Source: Nepenthes gracilis
Taxonomy: Eukaryota; Streptophyta; Magnoliopsida; Caryophyllales; Nepenthaceae
Direction of reading: 5' to 3'
Length of the DNA stretch: 64,000 nucleotides
NCBI GenBank assembly: GCA_033239525.1
Contig: BSYO01000038.1
Span: 7,567,041 to 7,631,040 of the forward strand
Made by a program: the position numbers and the translations under genes. The notes under the pieces were generated by a model. That model did no database searches and had not been told where the DNA came from. It saw only the letters and a list, made by a program, of their open reading frames with translations. Below, in pieces: positions 1 through 12,299 of the stretch (its first letter is position 1; the number at the start of each line of letters is the position of its first letter).

Positions 1-1520
1 GATATGCATAACCAGGCACTATTCACGCACACTGTTCACTCGAGGAACTGTTCACGCACACTATTCATGCGAGGCACTATTCACCCGAGGACAATTGAAA
101 ACTTTTCATACTTCCATCGTAACTCATTATTATGCAAGCTACGTCTAATTGTATATGTTCAATTATAAACCCCGAAAAAATGTGTTTGTATTCCGTTGCG
201 AAGGGAATATGTTCTGAGGCCTCCAATGTAATAATTGACTAATGGTAGTAGGAATCTCTATTCTTCCCTATATTTATAATATTTGTATATGCCAAATGAG
301 TCATGAGAAGATTTAAAACCAAAATGAAGATAAATATCGTATAAGTATTTGAAGAAAAATTCACAATTTATTATATGATCAAATTGTTCTCTTGGCTAGA
401 AAAAATTGTAAAATTTTAATGAACCTTTCCTCAAATGAATAAGAAATCATAAAATTAGGACCACAAATTTATATTACAGAGGTAATAACCCTTGACCTGC
501 CATTAGTATTATAGTAGAGATTTGAGGAATATCCTGGCCGTGTATTATAGCGGGTGATACTATTGGCAAGCCTTAGGATATTATTGTAAAAGGATGATGA
601 CTATCCCTTAATCCCAGGGATACATGTGGGGACATAGATAATGGTCAAGTAGTTACATGCCTAAAATATAGCCGATATGTGATGGCCGAATAGTTGTAGA
701 CCTAAAATGTATCCGATATGCTTTAAAATGTGTAGAGTAATACATTTTCTTTCTTGATCTCCTGCACCTTTAGCTAGTCAGGTTTATTAGTTTTGGTCCA
801 TAAAGATGAATAATTATGCATAAATGAACTTACATCCCCAAAAAGAATGAAAGATAAAACATGAGGAGCCAATTGTATTACAAAACTACATTCGATTATA
901 TTTATATTTGCACATCCTTATTATGATCGTATATCTCTCTTTTACTTTATTTTGCATGTACTATTATTATCCTCGTTTATATTGCACTTGTTGAGCTTTT
1001 GGCTCACCTTACTTCTCTGTCTCCAGATTAGCACAGGTCTGTTATACCCAATGGGATAGTGTAGAGATTTAAAGTAGATTAGGCTTTGGGTCTGGAAGAT
1101 CATATCAAAGATTTCCATTTGTAGTTTCATTTATATCATGAAAAAATTGTATATATTTATATTTCTTTTAGAAATCTTAATGTATATTGTACATATAACT
1201 GATGATTAGCTAACTTAGTTTCTACTGTATTTAGATTTATTATACTTTCGCAGGTTATTGTGGGTTGTAACAGATACCTAGTGACATCTCTCTCTGGCAG
1301 ATATTATGTTTAGATATACAGTGTTGGAGTCACGAATTATATGTAACAATTAGATCCTGTGTAGTTTTTTATGTTGTTTTCGTATGATGTCGGATGTCGA
1401 GATTATTAGATGTATTTTATTTTATATAGGAGATTGTATAGGTTTTTGTATTGGCAGATGTCCATATTACAGACGGAATTCTGCCGGATTTTTGACAGAA
1501 AAATACGGTCCGTCACAGTA
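1..1520 (+). mobile_element. Ty3/gypsy Tekay-like LTR, truncated at both ends
   Basis: This stretch has the same layout as the LTRs at 13313-15198 and, on the other strand, 57529-59418. It has short CACTATTCACG-type repeats at the start, a 'cctaaaatgta' block near 700, the 'gagcttttggctcac' motif near 994, and a 'tatgatgtcgga' block near 1383 that matches 14898. The left end runs out of the window. The right end stops abruptly around 1520, where the opposite-strand Tat integrase begins. No gene is seen in it. Lineage assignment rests on family resemblance, not on a search. Confidence 0.65.
15..97. repeat. short direct repeats of a CACTATTCACGCGAGG-like unit
   Basis: Four to five degenerate copies of a 16-20 bp unit containing 'actattcac' and 'cgagg' lie side by side. 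They belong to the GC-richer repeat domain of the Tekay-like LTR. Confidence 0.6.
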
Positions 1521-2060
1521 GTCGATACCGATTATGATGAATCTTCTTTGCTCAGATCTATGTGTAAAAGGCCGAGTATGTCGATCCCCCACTGTGCGAA
1601 TGGTCAGGGTGTTTGCAAGATGTGCAGCTCCGTGCGTGACTGGTGGGTCATGCTCCGATGGACTTTGCAACTTTTACACTTTTTAACGATGTCCATGGTG
1701 TCTCACTTTATCTTGGGCCAGTAGATGCCCTACCGCACGATCTTGAAAGTAAGGTTCTTGCTACCGACGTGTGACCCACAGATATTGAGGTGTGCCTCAC
1801 CCAGCAAGTAGTCTACTTCCTCTTGTGTGAGGCACTTCATGTAGGGGTTGAGTACCCACGGTGGTTTAACCTCCCGTCCACAATGGTGTACCAGCCGATC
1901 GTTCTGTTTTTGTGCTTAGCTTCTTCTGGGTCATCTGGTAGGAGGCATCCATGAGGTACCTCCTATATGTAATCATCTAGTTTTTACCATTGGCCACCTG
2001 CAGCACTTCCAACTCAGGGTTGTCGATAGTTGATATGGCAAGGACTTCACACATGTCTCT
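1460..2060 (-). pseudogene. Tat-lineage Ty3/gypsy integrase, N-terminal half (broken)
   Basis: Read on the minus strand, this gives the spacer before integrase ('MITYRRYLMDAS'), then the zinc-binding region and the start of the catalytic core ('FAQWGIDILG', 'IIIGIDYC'). The pieces KKCKSCKVH and GIYWPK show the usual HHCC neighbourhood. Stops and at least one frameshift break it. The homologous, longer copy is at 43915-45240 on the plus strand. The core ends at about 1522, where an opposite-strand Tekay-like LTR starts, so the catalytic DDE region is missing. Function in life would be integration of the cDNA copy; this copy is dead. Confidence 0.75.
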
Positions 2061-2069
2061 GGCATACTA

Positions 2070-2520
2070 CTCTAGGTCCCTGAGGTGCATCCCCAGCTTG
2101 ACCTTCAGTTGGACAGCTCCTTATACGGGCATTGATTTATTGTCTAGCCATACAATGGTCCCTCGGTTGGCTTCATCTAGCTCTTTTCAACCCAAATTTA
2201 ATGAAATATCAATATACAATAAATTCTGAGAGTTTCTATTATCAATGAGAGTTCGTTTCAGTTGGTAGTCTATCGTACCGTTCGAAATGAGAGCAAATAC
2301 AATTAGATGGTCTAAATGGGGAATCATTATATGAGTCATATCATTATCGCTAAAATTAATGATATCAATCCTAACTCCTACCCTCGACTTCTTGCTGCTA
2401 GAAGTGGTCTCTGAATTATCTGGGGCATTGCCCTTAGCTAGCTTAGTTGTCACCATGTTGACAACTCCGGCCGTAACTTGGTTCCTTAGCTGCTTTTGTG
2501 CATCATCTCCTACTACCATG
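2070..2520 (-). pseudogene. Tat-lineage gag-pol aspartic protease remnant
   Basis: The minus strand has an open stretch with 'INFSDNDMTHIMIPHLDH' followed by 'RTLIDNRNSQNLLY'. This corresponds to the plant Ty3 protease signature in which the catalytic triplet is normally D-N/T-G. Here it reads DNR, so the active site is lost. The reading continues out of frame into 'GTIVWLDNKSMPV' near 2130, as expected for this family. Reverse transcriptase and RNase H, which should follow, are absent. The next recognisable part is the integrase spacer, which implies an internal deletion of several kb near 2060. Confidence 0.7.
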
Positions 2521-2699
2521 GGAGCCTATCTCGGATTATGCAGGAACCTGGTCAAATAATTCTCGGTGACTAAGTCATTGACCTCATTCTGCATAATTCG
2601 ATAGTCTTTCATGCTATGCCCCAAAGCTCCATATTAGTGATAATAGTTACTCTTGTCTCCTCCCTCTAGGTTTCTTGGCACCTTATGCCATCTCAAAAG

Positions 2700-3879
2700 C
2701 TTTTCATCTCGGATTTATATCATAATTTTTGCATGGGTGTCATTCAGTGGAGTCAGATTCAAAAGCCTATACTCTTTTCGAATACTCGGCTCAGACCGTG
2801 GCTACTTTCGAGGTTCTCGGGAGTGATTGTTGTCCCTGGACCTCTTCTTCTTGCTACCAGGACCCTCAAGGGGTTGGTTCACAAACTCAAGGTACTTCAT
2901 CTCGTTGGCCTCTTTCGCTGCAATGTAGTTCCAGGTAATGGTTTTAGGTTCTCTGAAGGTTTGAGGGTATTGGTAAGCCAGGTACTTGAAAAAATGTCCT
3001 AACTCTAATGTAGCGATGAAAGCGTTCAACTTCACCTTATCAGAAAGTTTGGGTATTCTACGCCTCGGCCATGAACCAGACAAGAAAGTGCTTCAAACCT
3101 TCGCCCTGCTTTTGCCAGAGGTAGATGAGGTGCCATGGTTATGTTTCCTCTCTTCGGCTGAAGGCAAATTGGCACAATAAGCAATTGGCGAGCTCAGTGA
3201 ATGAATGAATCGAGTTTGACTGGAGACCGTAGAATCAGATTTGGGCGTCTCCCCTAAGAGTTAAGGGAAGCATTAGTACACTGTAGCCTCACCTAGTTCC
3301 TGGAAAGTCAGCAGCGTACGAAAATAGTCCAAGTGGTCCATTAGGTCAGTACTCTTATTGTACGCATCAAGGGTTAGCATTTTAAACTTAAGGAGGAGTG
3401 GCTGCGTCCGGATATCAATCGTGAATAGTGATCTCCTTAGATCAAAAGAATGTTGGCCAGTATCACCCTTGAATACATGCTGTCAGATTTTTCTCCACCT
3501 TCTCCTACATTCAAGGGGAGACGCGTTTCTCTTGGCGTTAAGGAAGGCCGACGACATGTTGATTGCGGCGACTGCCACCCCATGGCGGTCGCATACTGCA
3601 CGAGGTCTCTCTTTGGGTCGTGGGCTTCCTGTTGCTACGGGAGTTGTAAGGGTTCCACTGCTCTAATCTTTACTCGCACATCTCACAACTTGGTTGGCCC
3701 TGCGACCGCATCCGGACCCTACTGCTCCAAGCCGCATGGACCTTGGTGTCAAAGGGGCCGCAAGGTCTTCACGGCCAAGTGCCTTTGTGTCCAGCTTCTT
3801 CGCCTCGAGACCAAAGCCTGAGTAATGAGAGGAATAGCCCTTGCTACTGCCCTTCCATGCCGGCGAACAATGCATGGAG
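2700..3879 (-). pseudogene. Tat-lineage gag remnant (main part)
   Basis: The minus-strand translation shows the conserved retrotransposon gag (capsid) region in pieces: 'LKFKMLTLDAYNKSTDLMDHL' at about 3380-3310, 'FRTLLTFQELGEATVY' at about 3310-3265, then 'VKLNAFIATLELGHFFKY' and 'REPKTITWNYIAAKEANEM' near 3030-2910. Several stops and frameshifts are present. The same gag is found at 41352-42880 on the plus strand. The first codons lie across the inserted LTR at 5670-5819, so this gag was interrupted by that insertion. Confidence 0.75.
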
Positions 3880-5669
3880 TGTAAGGTTTCGACTTTTATA
3901 ACTTATGTTAACTAAGAGATTAATTAAGTTAATATAGTCAAAATTAGACCCAAGAAGTTTGTGATTGTTGCAAGCATGGCGAGCCCTTGAGGGAGGCTCG
4001 AGCCCGCTCAAGCCCTGATTCTAGATTGGCTTGGCGCCCGGGTCTCACTCAAGCCACACTCGAGCGCCGATTCCAATGGCTATTGGCATAGCTTGGCCCT
4101 TAGGACTCACTCGATCCATGCTCGAGCTTGAATTCTAGTGACTTGTTACACTTGAGATAGCGCTCGACGGGAGCTTGAGTATCGAAAGCAGAACCACGGC
4201 GCTTGACCTGCACCCGACCCATGCTCAGGTGCTGGTCTTTAATATAAATTTTGCCAAGGACCGACTCCACCACATTCCAAGCCATGGAGGAGAGAGAAAG
4301 AACAGAAAATAGAGAGAGATGGTCCGAGAGAGAAGGGAGAAGAGAGAGAAAAGGAGAGAAGGCTCCAGGAAGTTGAATTCAGAATGTCCAAACCAAGAAT
4401 TTTGATATATTAGGTGAAAATAAGTGCATTTTTAGTTCCCTTTTTCCTTTATTAAATTTTATATTGTAGATTTATTATGATGATAAAATGTATATGACAG
4501 TATGAAGAAGAAAAAGAAAAAAAATTTGTAATTATACTAAGAAAAATATGAACTGTTTTCTAAAGGGTGAGAACTACAAATTCAAAAATAAAGTGCAGAA
4601 ATTTTTCTAAGCAAAGAAAATAAAAAATTGAATCAATAATTGATCAATAGATACTATATTCTGGTATACTTTAGTATATTATATTAAAAAATTATTGTCT
4701 AATTTAGTACCATAATGCAGTTTCAAGCTCCATCTATAGGGAGATAATATGTGGTTGGCCCACCTCCAAGTCTTGAATAGGAGCACAAAGGATTTTTATT
4801 GTATAGAATTGAACACAATTCAAGTTTTAATCGACCGCTCCTTTAACTAGTAAGGCCTACTGGCTCTAGTTCCTAAAAAAAGTAAATTTTTAACATGTTT
4901 TGATAGATAAGAATAAAGAAATACAAGAAACATGTTATGACAAACATAGAATAAGAAAAAATAATACAAGAAATCAGAAAGAGAATAGATGTGTATTCTG
5001 ACATGTTTTCAATTATTATATTCTATGATAATCTCCATTCCTACTATTATATTTTAAGTAAAATGATTGCATGATCTTTGTTATATATTATACATTATTG
5101 AGTATTTAGCTCATTCTTTACTATTTTATTAACCTTTCAAGCGAATTGCACGAACTTAATGAGTTGGAGTAAAGTTTGAAGTGTTTAGTTTATACCTCTG
5201 AAGCTATCATTATTGCATACCTATATTTTGAGATAATATGTACTATATTTAGTTATTATTTTGTAGTTAACTTTAGATGTAGACTGAGAGAAAAATAATG
5301 TAAAGTTTTTTATCAGTTTTGATGGATATTATGAAACAATATATTCTCTATAAGTGATATTCAGATGGTTAAAGTTTTACAGATGTTACTTGCTTCCGTA
5401 AATATGTATATGATTAATTTAGCAGGCATCTTTTTTTAATATAAAACTGATTTTGTATTGTTGAATTGGCGTCAGAACTACAGATAATATGGCAATATAT
5501 TTAGATCTTTTGTATATTAATTATTATTTATGTACAGTTGAACTAGAGTATTTACAGGAAAGACCCACGTCCCATTGATTATAATATATTTAACTGATAA
5601 TATTGATAATTAAAGGATAATAGTTTATTATTAAAATTAATGATAGGTTTTAGGATGTGACCCATCACA
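3880..5669 (+). mobile_element. Tekay-like solo LTR inserted in Tat gag
   Basis: It starts TGTAAGGTTTCGAC and ends with CATCACA. It contains GC-rich 'ctcgag' repeats (3960-4260), a TATA-like region followed by a GA-rich tract (4280-4370), and a 'gagtatttagctcattc' motif near 5099, in the same order as the LTR at 13313-15198. The 5 bp before it is TGGAG and the 5 bp after it is TAGAG, an apparent target duplication with one mismatch. Parts of one Tat gag lie on both sides, so it is a nested insertion reduced to a single LTR. Confidence 0.7.
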
Positions 5670-5819
5670 TAGAGCGTCTATTTCAATCTCTCACCTCGAT
5701 GACGCGTTCATGCACGTCAAGCTTAGGTTGCTTGCCTGCCTGGCTATCCACTGAGGGGTCGTGCCATGGGGGGCAACGTCTCTTGTTGATGCACTAACTT
5801 CCGCTCTAGTGTTGACCAT
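5670..5819 (-). pseudogene. Tat-lineage gag N-terminus
   Basis: The minus strand begins with ATG at 5819 and reads MVNTRAEVSASTRDVAPHG. The same start occurs behind two other Tat LTRs in this window (41352 and 63922), which fixes the start codon. The frame is open until it meets the solo LTR at 5669. Confidence 0.75.
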
Positions 5820-5870
5820 TATTCTATCTAGGATGTGAATGTAGTGGTTGGTGGCTAGACTTTTAAGTTA

Positions 5871-5890
5871 TTTTCCACAAATAGTGCCAA
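5871..5890 (-). promoter_or_regulatory. primer-binding site of the Tat element (decayed)
   Basis: On the minus strand, directly after the LTR end, the sequence is TTGGCACTATTTGTGGAAAA. It corresponds to the 3' end of tRNA-Asp used by Tat and Athila elements, with several substitutions. It sits between the LTR and the gag ATG, as expected. Confidence 0.7.
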
Positions 5891-7015
5891 TGATGCGTCC
5901 CTGCATTCACATACGGATTAAAGGGCCGTTGGGTCTTTTATGCCAAGTTGAACTCAAGTGGGTCCGGTTACTATCTCTACTAACATGGGTCTTGTGCACC
6001 ACAAACAGTGAATAAAAGGTCAGAGGGTTAACAGAACTCACTCCCCTATTTATCCACTGACGCTCTAGTAGGAAATATTTTCAAAAAAAAATAGAAAAAT
6101 ATAAGGAGGATATAAGAAAATGCGTGAATGCACTTATGAGGGGAAAAGTGATATTTATAAAGGATTAGGTCATGAGAATGCGCTTGATGGGAAGCAGCTT
6201 TGAGTGTTTATGGAGAGCTTAGCGCCAACAATGCACTCGGCATGGAATAGCTTTGTGAGCTAATGGAAAGGCTCCGGTGGTGTACTCGATGGGAAGCAAC
6301 TTTGTGTGCTAATGGAAAATCAGGCTCCACTGGTGCGCTCGACGAGGAGCAGCTTTGAGAACTGGTGGAGGATTAGACTAAAGTGGGGCACTTGATAGGG
6401 AATAGCTTTGAGAACTCAGGAGAGTGGGAGAAAGAGAACTATGGGATCGAAACAGAGCGTGGTTTTTTTTGAGCTATATATGCCAATCTCAGTTCCTCCC
6501 TTCCCAGGTGATGGCAAAGGGCATTTGTAATGCTCCATAGTAGTAGCATTGGCGCAAAAACTCGCGATATGTGTCTTACTAGGATTCATCGGCCTGTCCC
6601 AGGGATAGTCGCGGCCGACGTGTCATTTGTTGCTTTACGATCGTGGTACGACTACGACTAGTCCTTGCTGACATTCGCCTAACTACTCTGGCGAGCGATT
6701 CGTCAAGACCTGCTGGTGGCGGTAGCGGCCTCGCAATAACAACTCTCTTCTTATCATTGACTATGGCCACCAATAGTAAGCATCTGCGTCGGTGGCCTCT
6801 ACGCTGGTTAGGTTGAAGAGTTTCTCCATTGTGATTGGTTGTATTATAGAGGTTACCTATTAGACCTAACCAGTCCCTATCTCCATTAGCCCATTGTATA
6901 TTGCCATGTTTGGATCTACTGTTTAGACATTTTGGGCTCTAATTCTCGTGGGACCTTTTTTCGTGGATGGGCTGGTTTGGATTTGGGCCAATTCTTAGTA
7001 TAGCTTGACCCACCA
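5891..7015 (-). mobile_element. Tat-lineage 5' LTR (minus orientation)
   Basis: Its plus-strand ends are TGATGCGTCC (5891) and GACCCACCA (7015), matching the TGATGGGT...ACATCA termini of the other Tat LTRs here. The primer site and gag start follow on the low-coordinate side, so this is the 5' LTR of the minus-strand element whose gag, protease and integrase lie at 1460-5819. No gene is inside. A minisatellite occupies 6165-6420. Confidence 0.7.
6165..6420. repeat. about 50-bp minisatellite inside the Tat LTR
   Basis: About five degenerate tandem units share the pattern 'tgcgctcgatgggaagcagc', then 'tttgagagctaatgga', then a short variable part. Copies begin near 6180, 6231, 6280, 6332 and 6384. 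Units differ by 20-40 percent. Confidence 0.6.
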
Positions 7016-9180
7016 TATATAAATGTCATTATTTTAATAAAAAATTAAGCTTATTAAAGGAGATAATTTCTTTAATAGAATATAATAAACTTATAAGAAA
7101 TAGTAAGTTTTAAATTTTTAATAAATTATTAAATATATCACATAACATAAAATAATTTTAACATTGATGTCAACTAGAGAACCACATGAATACATTGACA
7201 ACGCTCCAGCTTACGTATTAATAGAGGAAACGAAAATTTTGAATATATAGAGAAATATAAAATATACTGCACAAAATATTGGCCTTGATTTATAGTACAT
7301 ATTAATTTGAGCTTTTTTATCAAATAAAATTAACTTTATCCATTTAATTTTTATAAATATTACTGATTCAAAATGTCTTAAGAAATAAACCAATAAGTTC
7401 CTGAAAATATATAATCAAAATTTAACATTATTTATAATAAAAAGCAAACTATAAAACTAAAAATTGTCTCATATAACGTCACACATATTTGATAATTTAT
7501 TAAGATAATTAAATAATACTATCTAATATAATTTTATTATATTTATATAAAAAGTTATTTTCTTAATTAACCAGATATTTGACAAAAAAGGACATTGATG
7601 TAATTGATAAATTTTTGCTCTTTCTACATTATAAAAACATGATAACCAATCACTTATTGATAATTACGATAGACTATTTTTTTTTATTTTTGGGATAATT
7701 GACGAGCAAATTTTTCTTATTTAAATGATCAGTGAAGTTTTAAAACATTCTAATCTCTGAATTTTGGATATTCCTATAGAAAAACTGTATATAAATATTT
7801 TCTCTTATATGATCTGCAACTTTGATATATATCCTTATGGAAAAATGATCTACATAAACGTCTAAATCTTGTAAAAATTATCTTACATTATGTTCCAACA
7901 AGGTATTCTTTTTCTTTGATATCTCATGTACAAAAAATTAGATAATTTTAAAACATGAGAACATGCTTAGGATTTTGATAGCATTGTATATTCTCATACA
8001 TTACAGGAGAATGTACCTTATATATAACATTAATATTCCCTTTGCATATTTAGTGTCTCTAATTGGGTGTAATTCTAGCATCAAAACTTATGTAAGTGTT
8101 TTTGTTACTTTATAAATTAGTTAATTCGAATATGGATGCAGACAATTGTGTTCTTTAGTTATAAATTTTTATTTTCCTTTTAAAAATATTAAAATGAATA
8201 ATTGATTGCACACAGAGTATTAGTTTTCTTATATATCAAATGTGAATTGTTGTATAAATAATAAAGAATTAGGCTTAAAATTTACTTAGTTAGAATCTTA
8301 AGATTCTTCAATGTTCAGTTCCAAAATCTATTCCTTCTTCTCTTTCCTTTCTCTCTCTTGTCTCCGGTCTCAAAATATTGACTAAAAAGAGGTAAAAATC
8401 TCTTATATATACATATTAGCGAATGTATACTAGATATGCGCTCATTATATATGAATGATAGCTTTCTAAAACAAACGCATGTGAATATCTCTCGTGTGCA
8501 CTGGCACAAATATGCTTTCTAAAACACATTCGCATACCCCTTAAGCTTAAATTAGGTGTGGGTTTACCGGCCAGCTGAATACATATGTGGATTATGCGTC
8601 CATCAAATGCCAATTACTGTAATCCAACACTTAAGACTTTACCTAAATTCATTATTATCCTTAATAATTTACTTTATTATTTTAATTTGAACAATCATTT
8701 ATCAAAAATAAATCTCTGACACTATAATATGATTCGAGTTACGATTATGGCCAGAAGCACATTAATCAATAACAGAAAGAACTTCCACAATAATGTAAGA
8801 ATATGTAAAAATATAATTATATATAACACAATGAAATAAGGTTATAACACAATGACATATGTTTCAAACAAATACTAAAATAAATTATTAATTTAATACA
8901 TCCATACTTCAGAAAGATTAGTAAGGAAAATTTTCATTTGAAAAATGAAGACTCTGAGGTTTTGACTTTGATCATTATACAATATTTTATTACTCAATTT
9001 TACAATTCTCTTTTTGAATATTTAGTGATAACATTTGGAATAAGGGGAGAGGTTATGTTGTACATATTGTAGTAATTAAACAAACAATATAATTAAATAA
9101 AATAAAAAAAATTAATAATTTTTTAAAAGATTATAAATAATTCAAGAAAACTAGTAAAAATATTTAAAAGAGCTGCAGCC
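7016..9180. other. AT-rich intergenic stretch, no feature seen
   Basis: About 2.1 kb of strongly AT-rich sequence with only short chance ORFs. I see no recognisable coding, LTR or RNA signal. A modest pyrimidine tract lies at 8325-8370. Confidence 0.6.
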
Positions 9181-9469
9181 TAAGTGCCCTGTTGCCTTAT
9201 TTTAGGCACTCACCATACCATTTCTCCTTGCCTAGACATGGCCTAGGTACCCATACTAGGCCTAACGCCTTTAACAAGACTGATAATGTTCAATACAAAG
9301 AAGCACGAAAAATACAATTGTTAATGCTTTATCCTGGCAATTTAACAAAGCAAACTATGATGCTGCTTTTGTTATTCCTACTTGTATTAATGAAGTTATA
9401 TGAGTTATCAAGCGGGTACTCTGACTTTCAATTTACAATTCTATAACTTCAATAGACCTTTCAGGAAAC

Positions 9470-10430
9470 CACTATTGTGTATCGTCAGATATCAGAAAAA
9501 TTTACATTGAGTCTCAAGCTAAATTAAGGAGCCAATTGATTAAAGCACTACACAGTTTAGTTATAGGACACTCATGTCTCCTAGGAATATATAATAGATT
9601 ACATTCACTCTTTTACTTACCAGATGTGCAAATCAGGTTCTAACGCATGTGGCCTCTTATGTAATTTGCCGGCAAAACAAGCAATGACAAATATGTCAAG
9701 CGTTTTACAACCTTTGCGAATTTGCTCCAAAGATAGGTCTCATGGCTCAATTTTACCATCTTCCCACTTCTAATGCCAAGAACATTGTCATGGTGTTCAT
9801 AGATAAGTTCATAATTTCATTTCTTAGCTCTTCCCATCCCTTCACAGCAATTAAGGTAGCTCATATCTTCCTCAACAATATAAATAAACTAGTATCTTTT
9901 CAAAAATATAAAACGTTTACTAGTCTCTTTTGGTAAATATTTTTTACATAGATGGAAAGAAAATTACATTTATTCATAGCAAATCACCCACAAACCAATG
10001 GTCAATCCGAGAAACTCAGTCAAAAGATATTGGTGCAAATATACTTTTTCATTCAAGTCCTCTTCATTCCGAGTGCTTTATGCCTATTGCCCACTTCATT
10101 AACCACATGCCTAACCCTAAGGCCGACTTGTACCCATTGGCACATACCTTTGTATAGCATACATTTGCCCTCAACCAAATTAAAGAACTATTGGTGATTT
10201 CCCAAATCCGTGTGAAATATTTTGGTGATAAGCATAGATCAGATATGATGGCATTTGAGGTAGGAGATCTAGTGTACCCTAAAATCCAACACGATGACAC
10301 TCCAAATACTATAAGAAAGTCACTTAAAGCTATCAGCAGTGTAGTAAGGGTCGTTTCAATAAAAGCGAGGGTGCCTCCTTATTACAAAATCAACCAACTT
10401 TTCAAGTCTCCCCAGTCGCTGCTCAGGTAG
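9470..10430 (+). pseudogene. Ty3/gypsy chromovirus integrase remnant
   Basis: In shifting plus-strand frames the order is that of a gypsy integrase: 'LRSQLIKALHSLVIGHS' with the HH zinc-binding start (about 9525), 'MVFIDKFIISFLSSSHPFTA' for the first catalytic aspartate region (about 9790), 'ANHPQTNGQSEKL' for the conserved HPQTDGQ-type motif (about 9980), then 'RSDMMAFEVGDLVYPKIQ' and 'RVPPYYKINQLFKSPQS' for the C-terminal end (10230-10420). Many stops and frameshifts make it inactive. I found no LTRs for it, so it is an isolated fragment, and I see no convincing chromodomain after it. Confidence 0.7.
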
Positions 10431-11690
10431 AAAATAGGCTCTCAACTTTTATGGAAAACCTTCGTGTCATGCAATCGATGCCCGAGCACTCACCGAGTAG
10501 CACAATGCTGCTCTAGCACCATGTCAAGCCTGGGTCAAATGCAAGCTCTCTACCCAGTCACCTGCTTGAGCACACGTTGATCGTACAGCAAGCTCTTAGA
10601 CAATCTCTGGCTTGGGCTCCCGTAGAGCAGAATCCACTGTCAGATCTCAAAAATAGAAAACTAATTTAAAAAGATACAGGATTCACATACGAGTGATGCA
10701 CACCCTAATTGGAGTGATCAAATAAATTCTAATTTAGGCCTCAGCAGCGTTAGCGAGGACTTTTATTTCCAGATTTTCATGGATTTTGATGAAGCAGAAC
10801 ACAACTTTGCAACCATGGAATCGAGGGCCATTTTAAGCTTTCCAGCCAAATTTGCCAATTATTTCCGGCATTTCCAGTGAAGACCGTCACATTCATGTAG
10901 TCTTACGTCAGTAACATTGACCTTGGAGGTTAATCAGTATAATCAAGCAAGTGAACTCCCTATACCTGAAAAAGAGTCGTCTGTCCCGACATAGCCTCCA
11001 TTGACGGCAGAGGGCTCTACTGGAATTTCTACTACTCTGCCACGAAGCTGCATTTTTCAACTAGAATTTCCAATGTACAACACCGGTCCAACATGGTAGG
11101 TGCTAACAGATTTTCATCCCAGTCAAGGTCCTCACAGAGAACTACGGCTGCTAGCCCTACCGATTTTCTAGAATTCTATTTCGTTCTGTAGATTAATGGG
11201 TTTTGTAGTAGGGTGGTTGTGAGGAGACCGGACAGTGATGTCTGCCGGCGACAGGAGGGGGAATGTGAATCAGTAGAAACAAGAAGAAAACTAAGTTTGA
11301 TGTATTTTTTACTCAGCCTTTTTTATAGAATCACTATGTTGTTTCTCAAAAAACACTCAGATATTTTATGTTTTTATATTTACTTTTCATAGACACATTG
11401 GACATATGCCGTGCAACGTGTCAAAGTTGATGGTCTTATTTTTGCAATTTTTGCTTCACATCCCAAAGGATATAATTGTTAACCAACAATTATTATAAAA
11501 TATATAAAATCAAAAATTATTCAAATAGATAGATTATTCAGATACACAATAAAAGTACAATTACCAGCTACAAAATGCATGATTACTCAAGTAAAAAGAA
11601 AAATCTTTTGAGTGCTTCATAATCCATTTTTTCATTGAATGCTATGGGACTTGATCTTGTTCATGCAGCAAAAGATCAAAAATAAGGTAT
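10431..11690. other. unassigned stretch downstream of the integrase remnant
   Basis: GC content is moderate to about 11300, then AT-rich. No coding frame of convincing length or known domain is seen. It may be the 3' part of the gypsy remnant or intergenic DNA. Confidence 0.4.
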
Positions 11691-12084
11691 AATTGTAACC
11701 TAGAAATGATTCTCATTACCCATTTGTATTTGCAAAGGAAATACAAACATGACAGAAGTAACAATGACATAAACCTTGAAGTTTTTCAAGTTTCTTTGTC
11801 CAGTTTCTTCTAACAACATCAACCCTGATTTTAAAAAAAAAGTATTCATGTTAAATTCAATCCAGTAATGCATCAAAAGCACTATTGAATCTATTAAATC
11901 ATGAGAATAAATCATGAATGTAACTAACCGTTCATCAACATTCTGAAAAAGAGGCAGCTTCTATTCATATGCAAGCTCCGAATTGTACCGTCACTATCCA
12001 TTCCATAGCAGAAGTATTCTTACTCATGACAGACGCTTGAATTTGTAGGCGTCAATTACAATCAAAACATGACTAGAACCAAAG

Positions 12085-12299
12085 CCGCTGCACTTGGATT
12101 TTTATTAATTTCAGATCCAATTAGAGAAAAAAAAAACAAAGAAAAAAAGGGCGAATACATCTCAAAACTTAGATGAGCAAATCCCACTCTCTTGGTCCAA
12201 ACTGCTTATAAGGAGTACATTCTAGAGACAGCTAGAAATAACAGGAATTTACTGAAGGCTATGGCATCCCACTTCAGACTCTTGTTTATGATCCCATAC
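12085..12299 (-). other. probable 3' UTR of the reticulon gene
   Basis: It follows the stop codon at 12300 on the minus strand. The plus strand has 'tttatt' at 12101-12106, which is AATAAA on the transcript strand, so polyadenylation just below 12100 is plausible. The exact end cannot be seen. Confidence 0.5.

Noticed and set aside
11700..11915. 71-codon minus-strand ORF next to the reticulon 3' end as a further exon
   Set aside because: The reticulon reading frame already ends with a normal C-terminus at 12300, and this ORF has no reticulon-like sequence.
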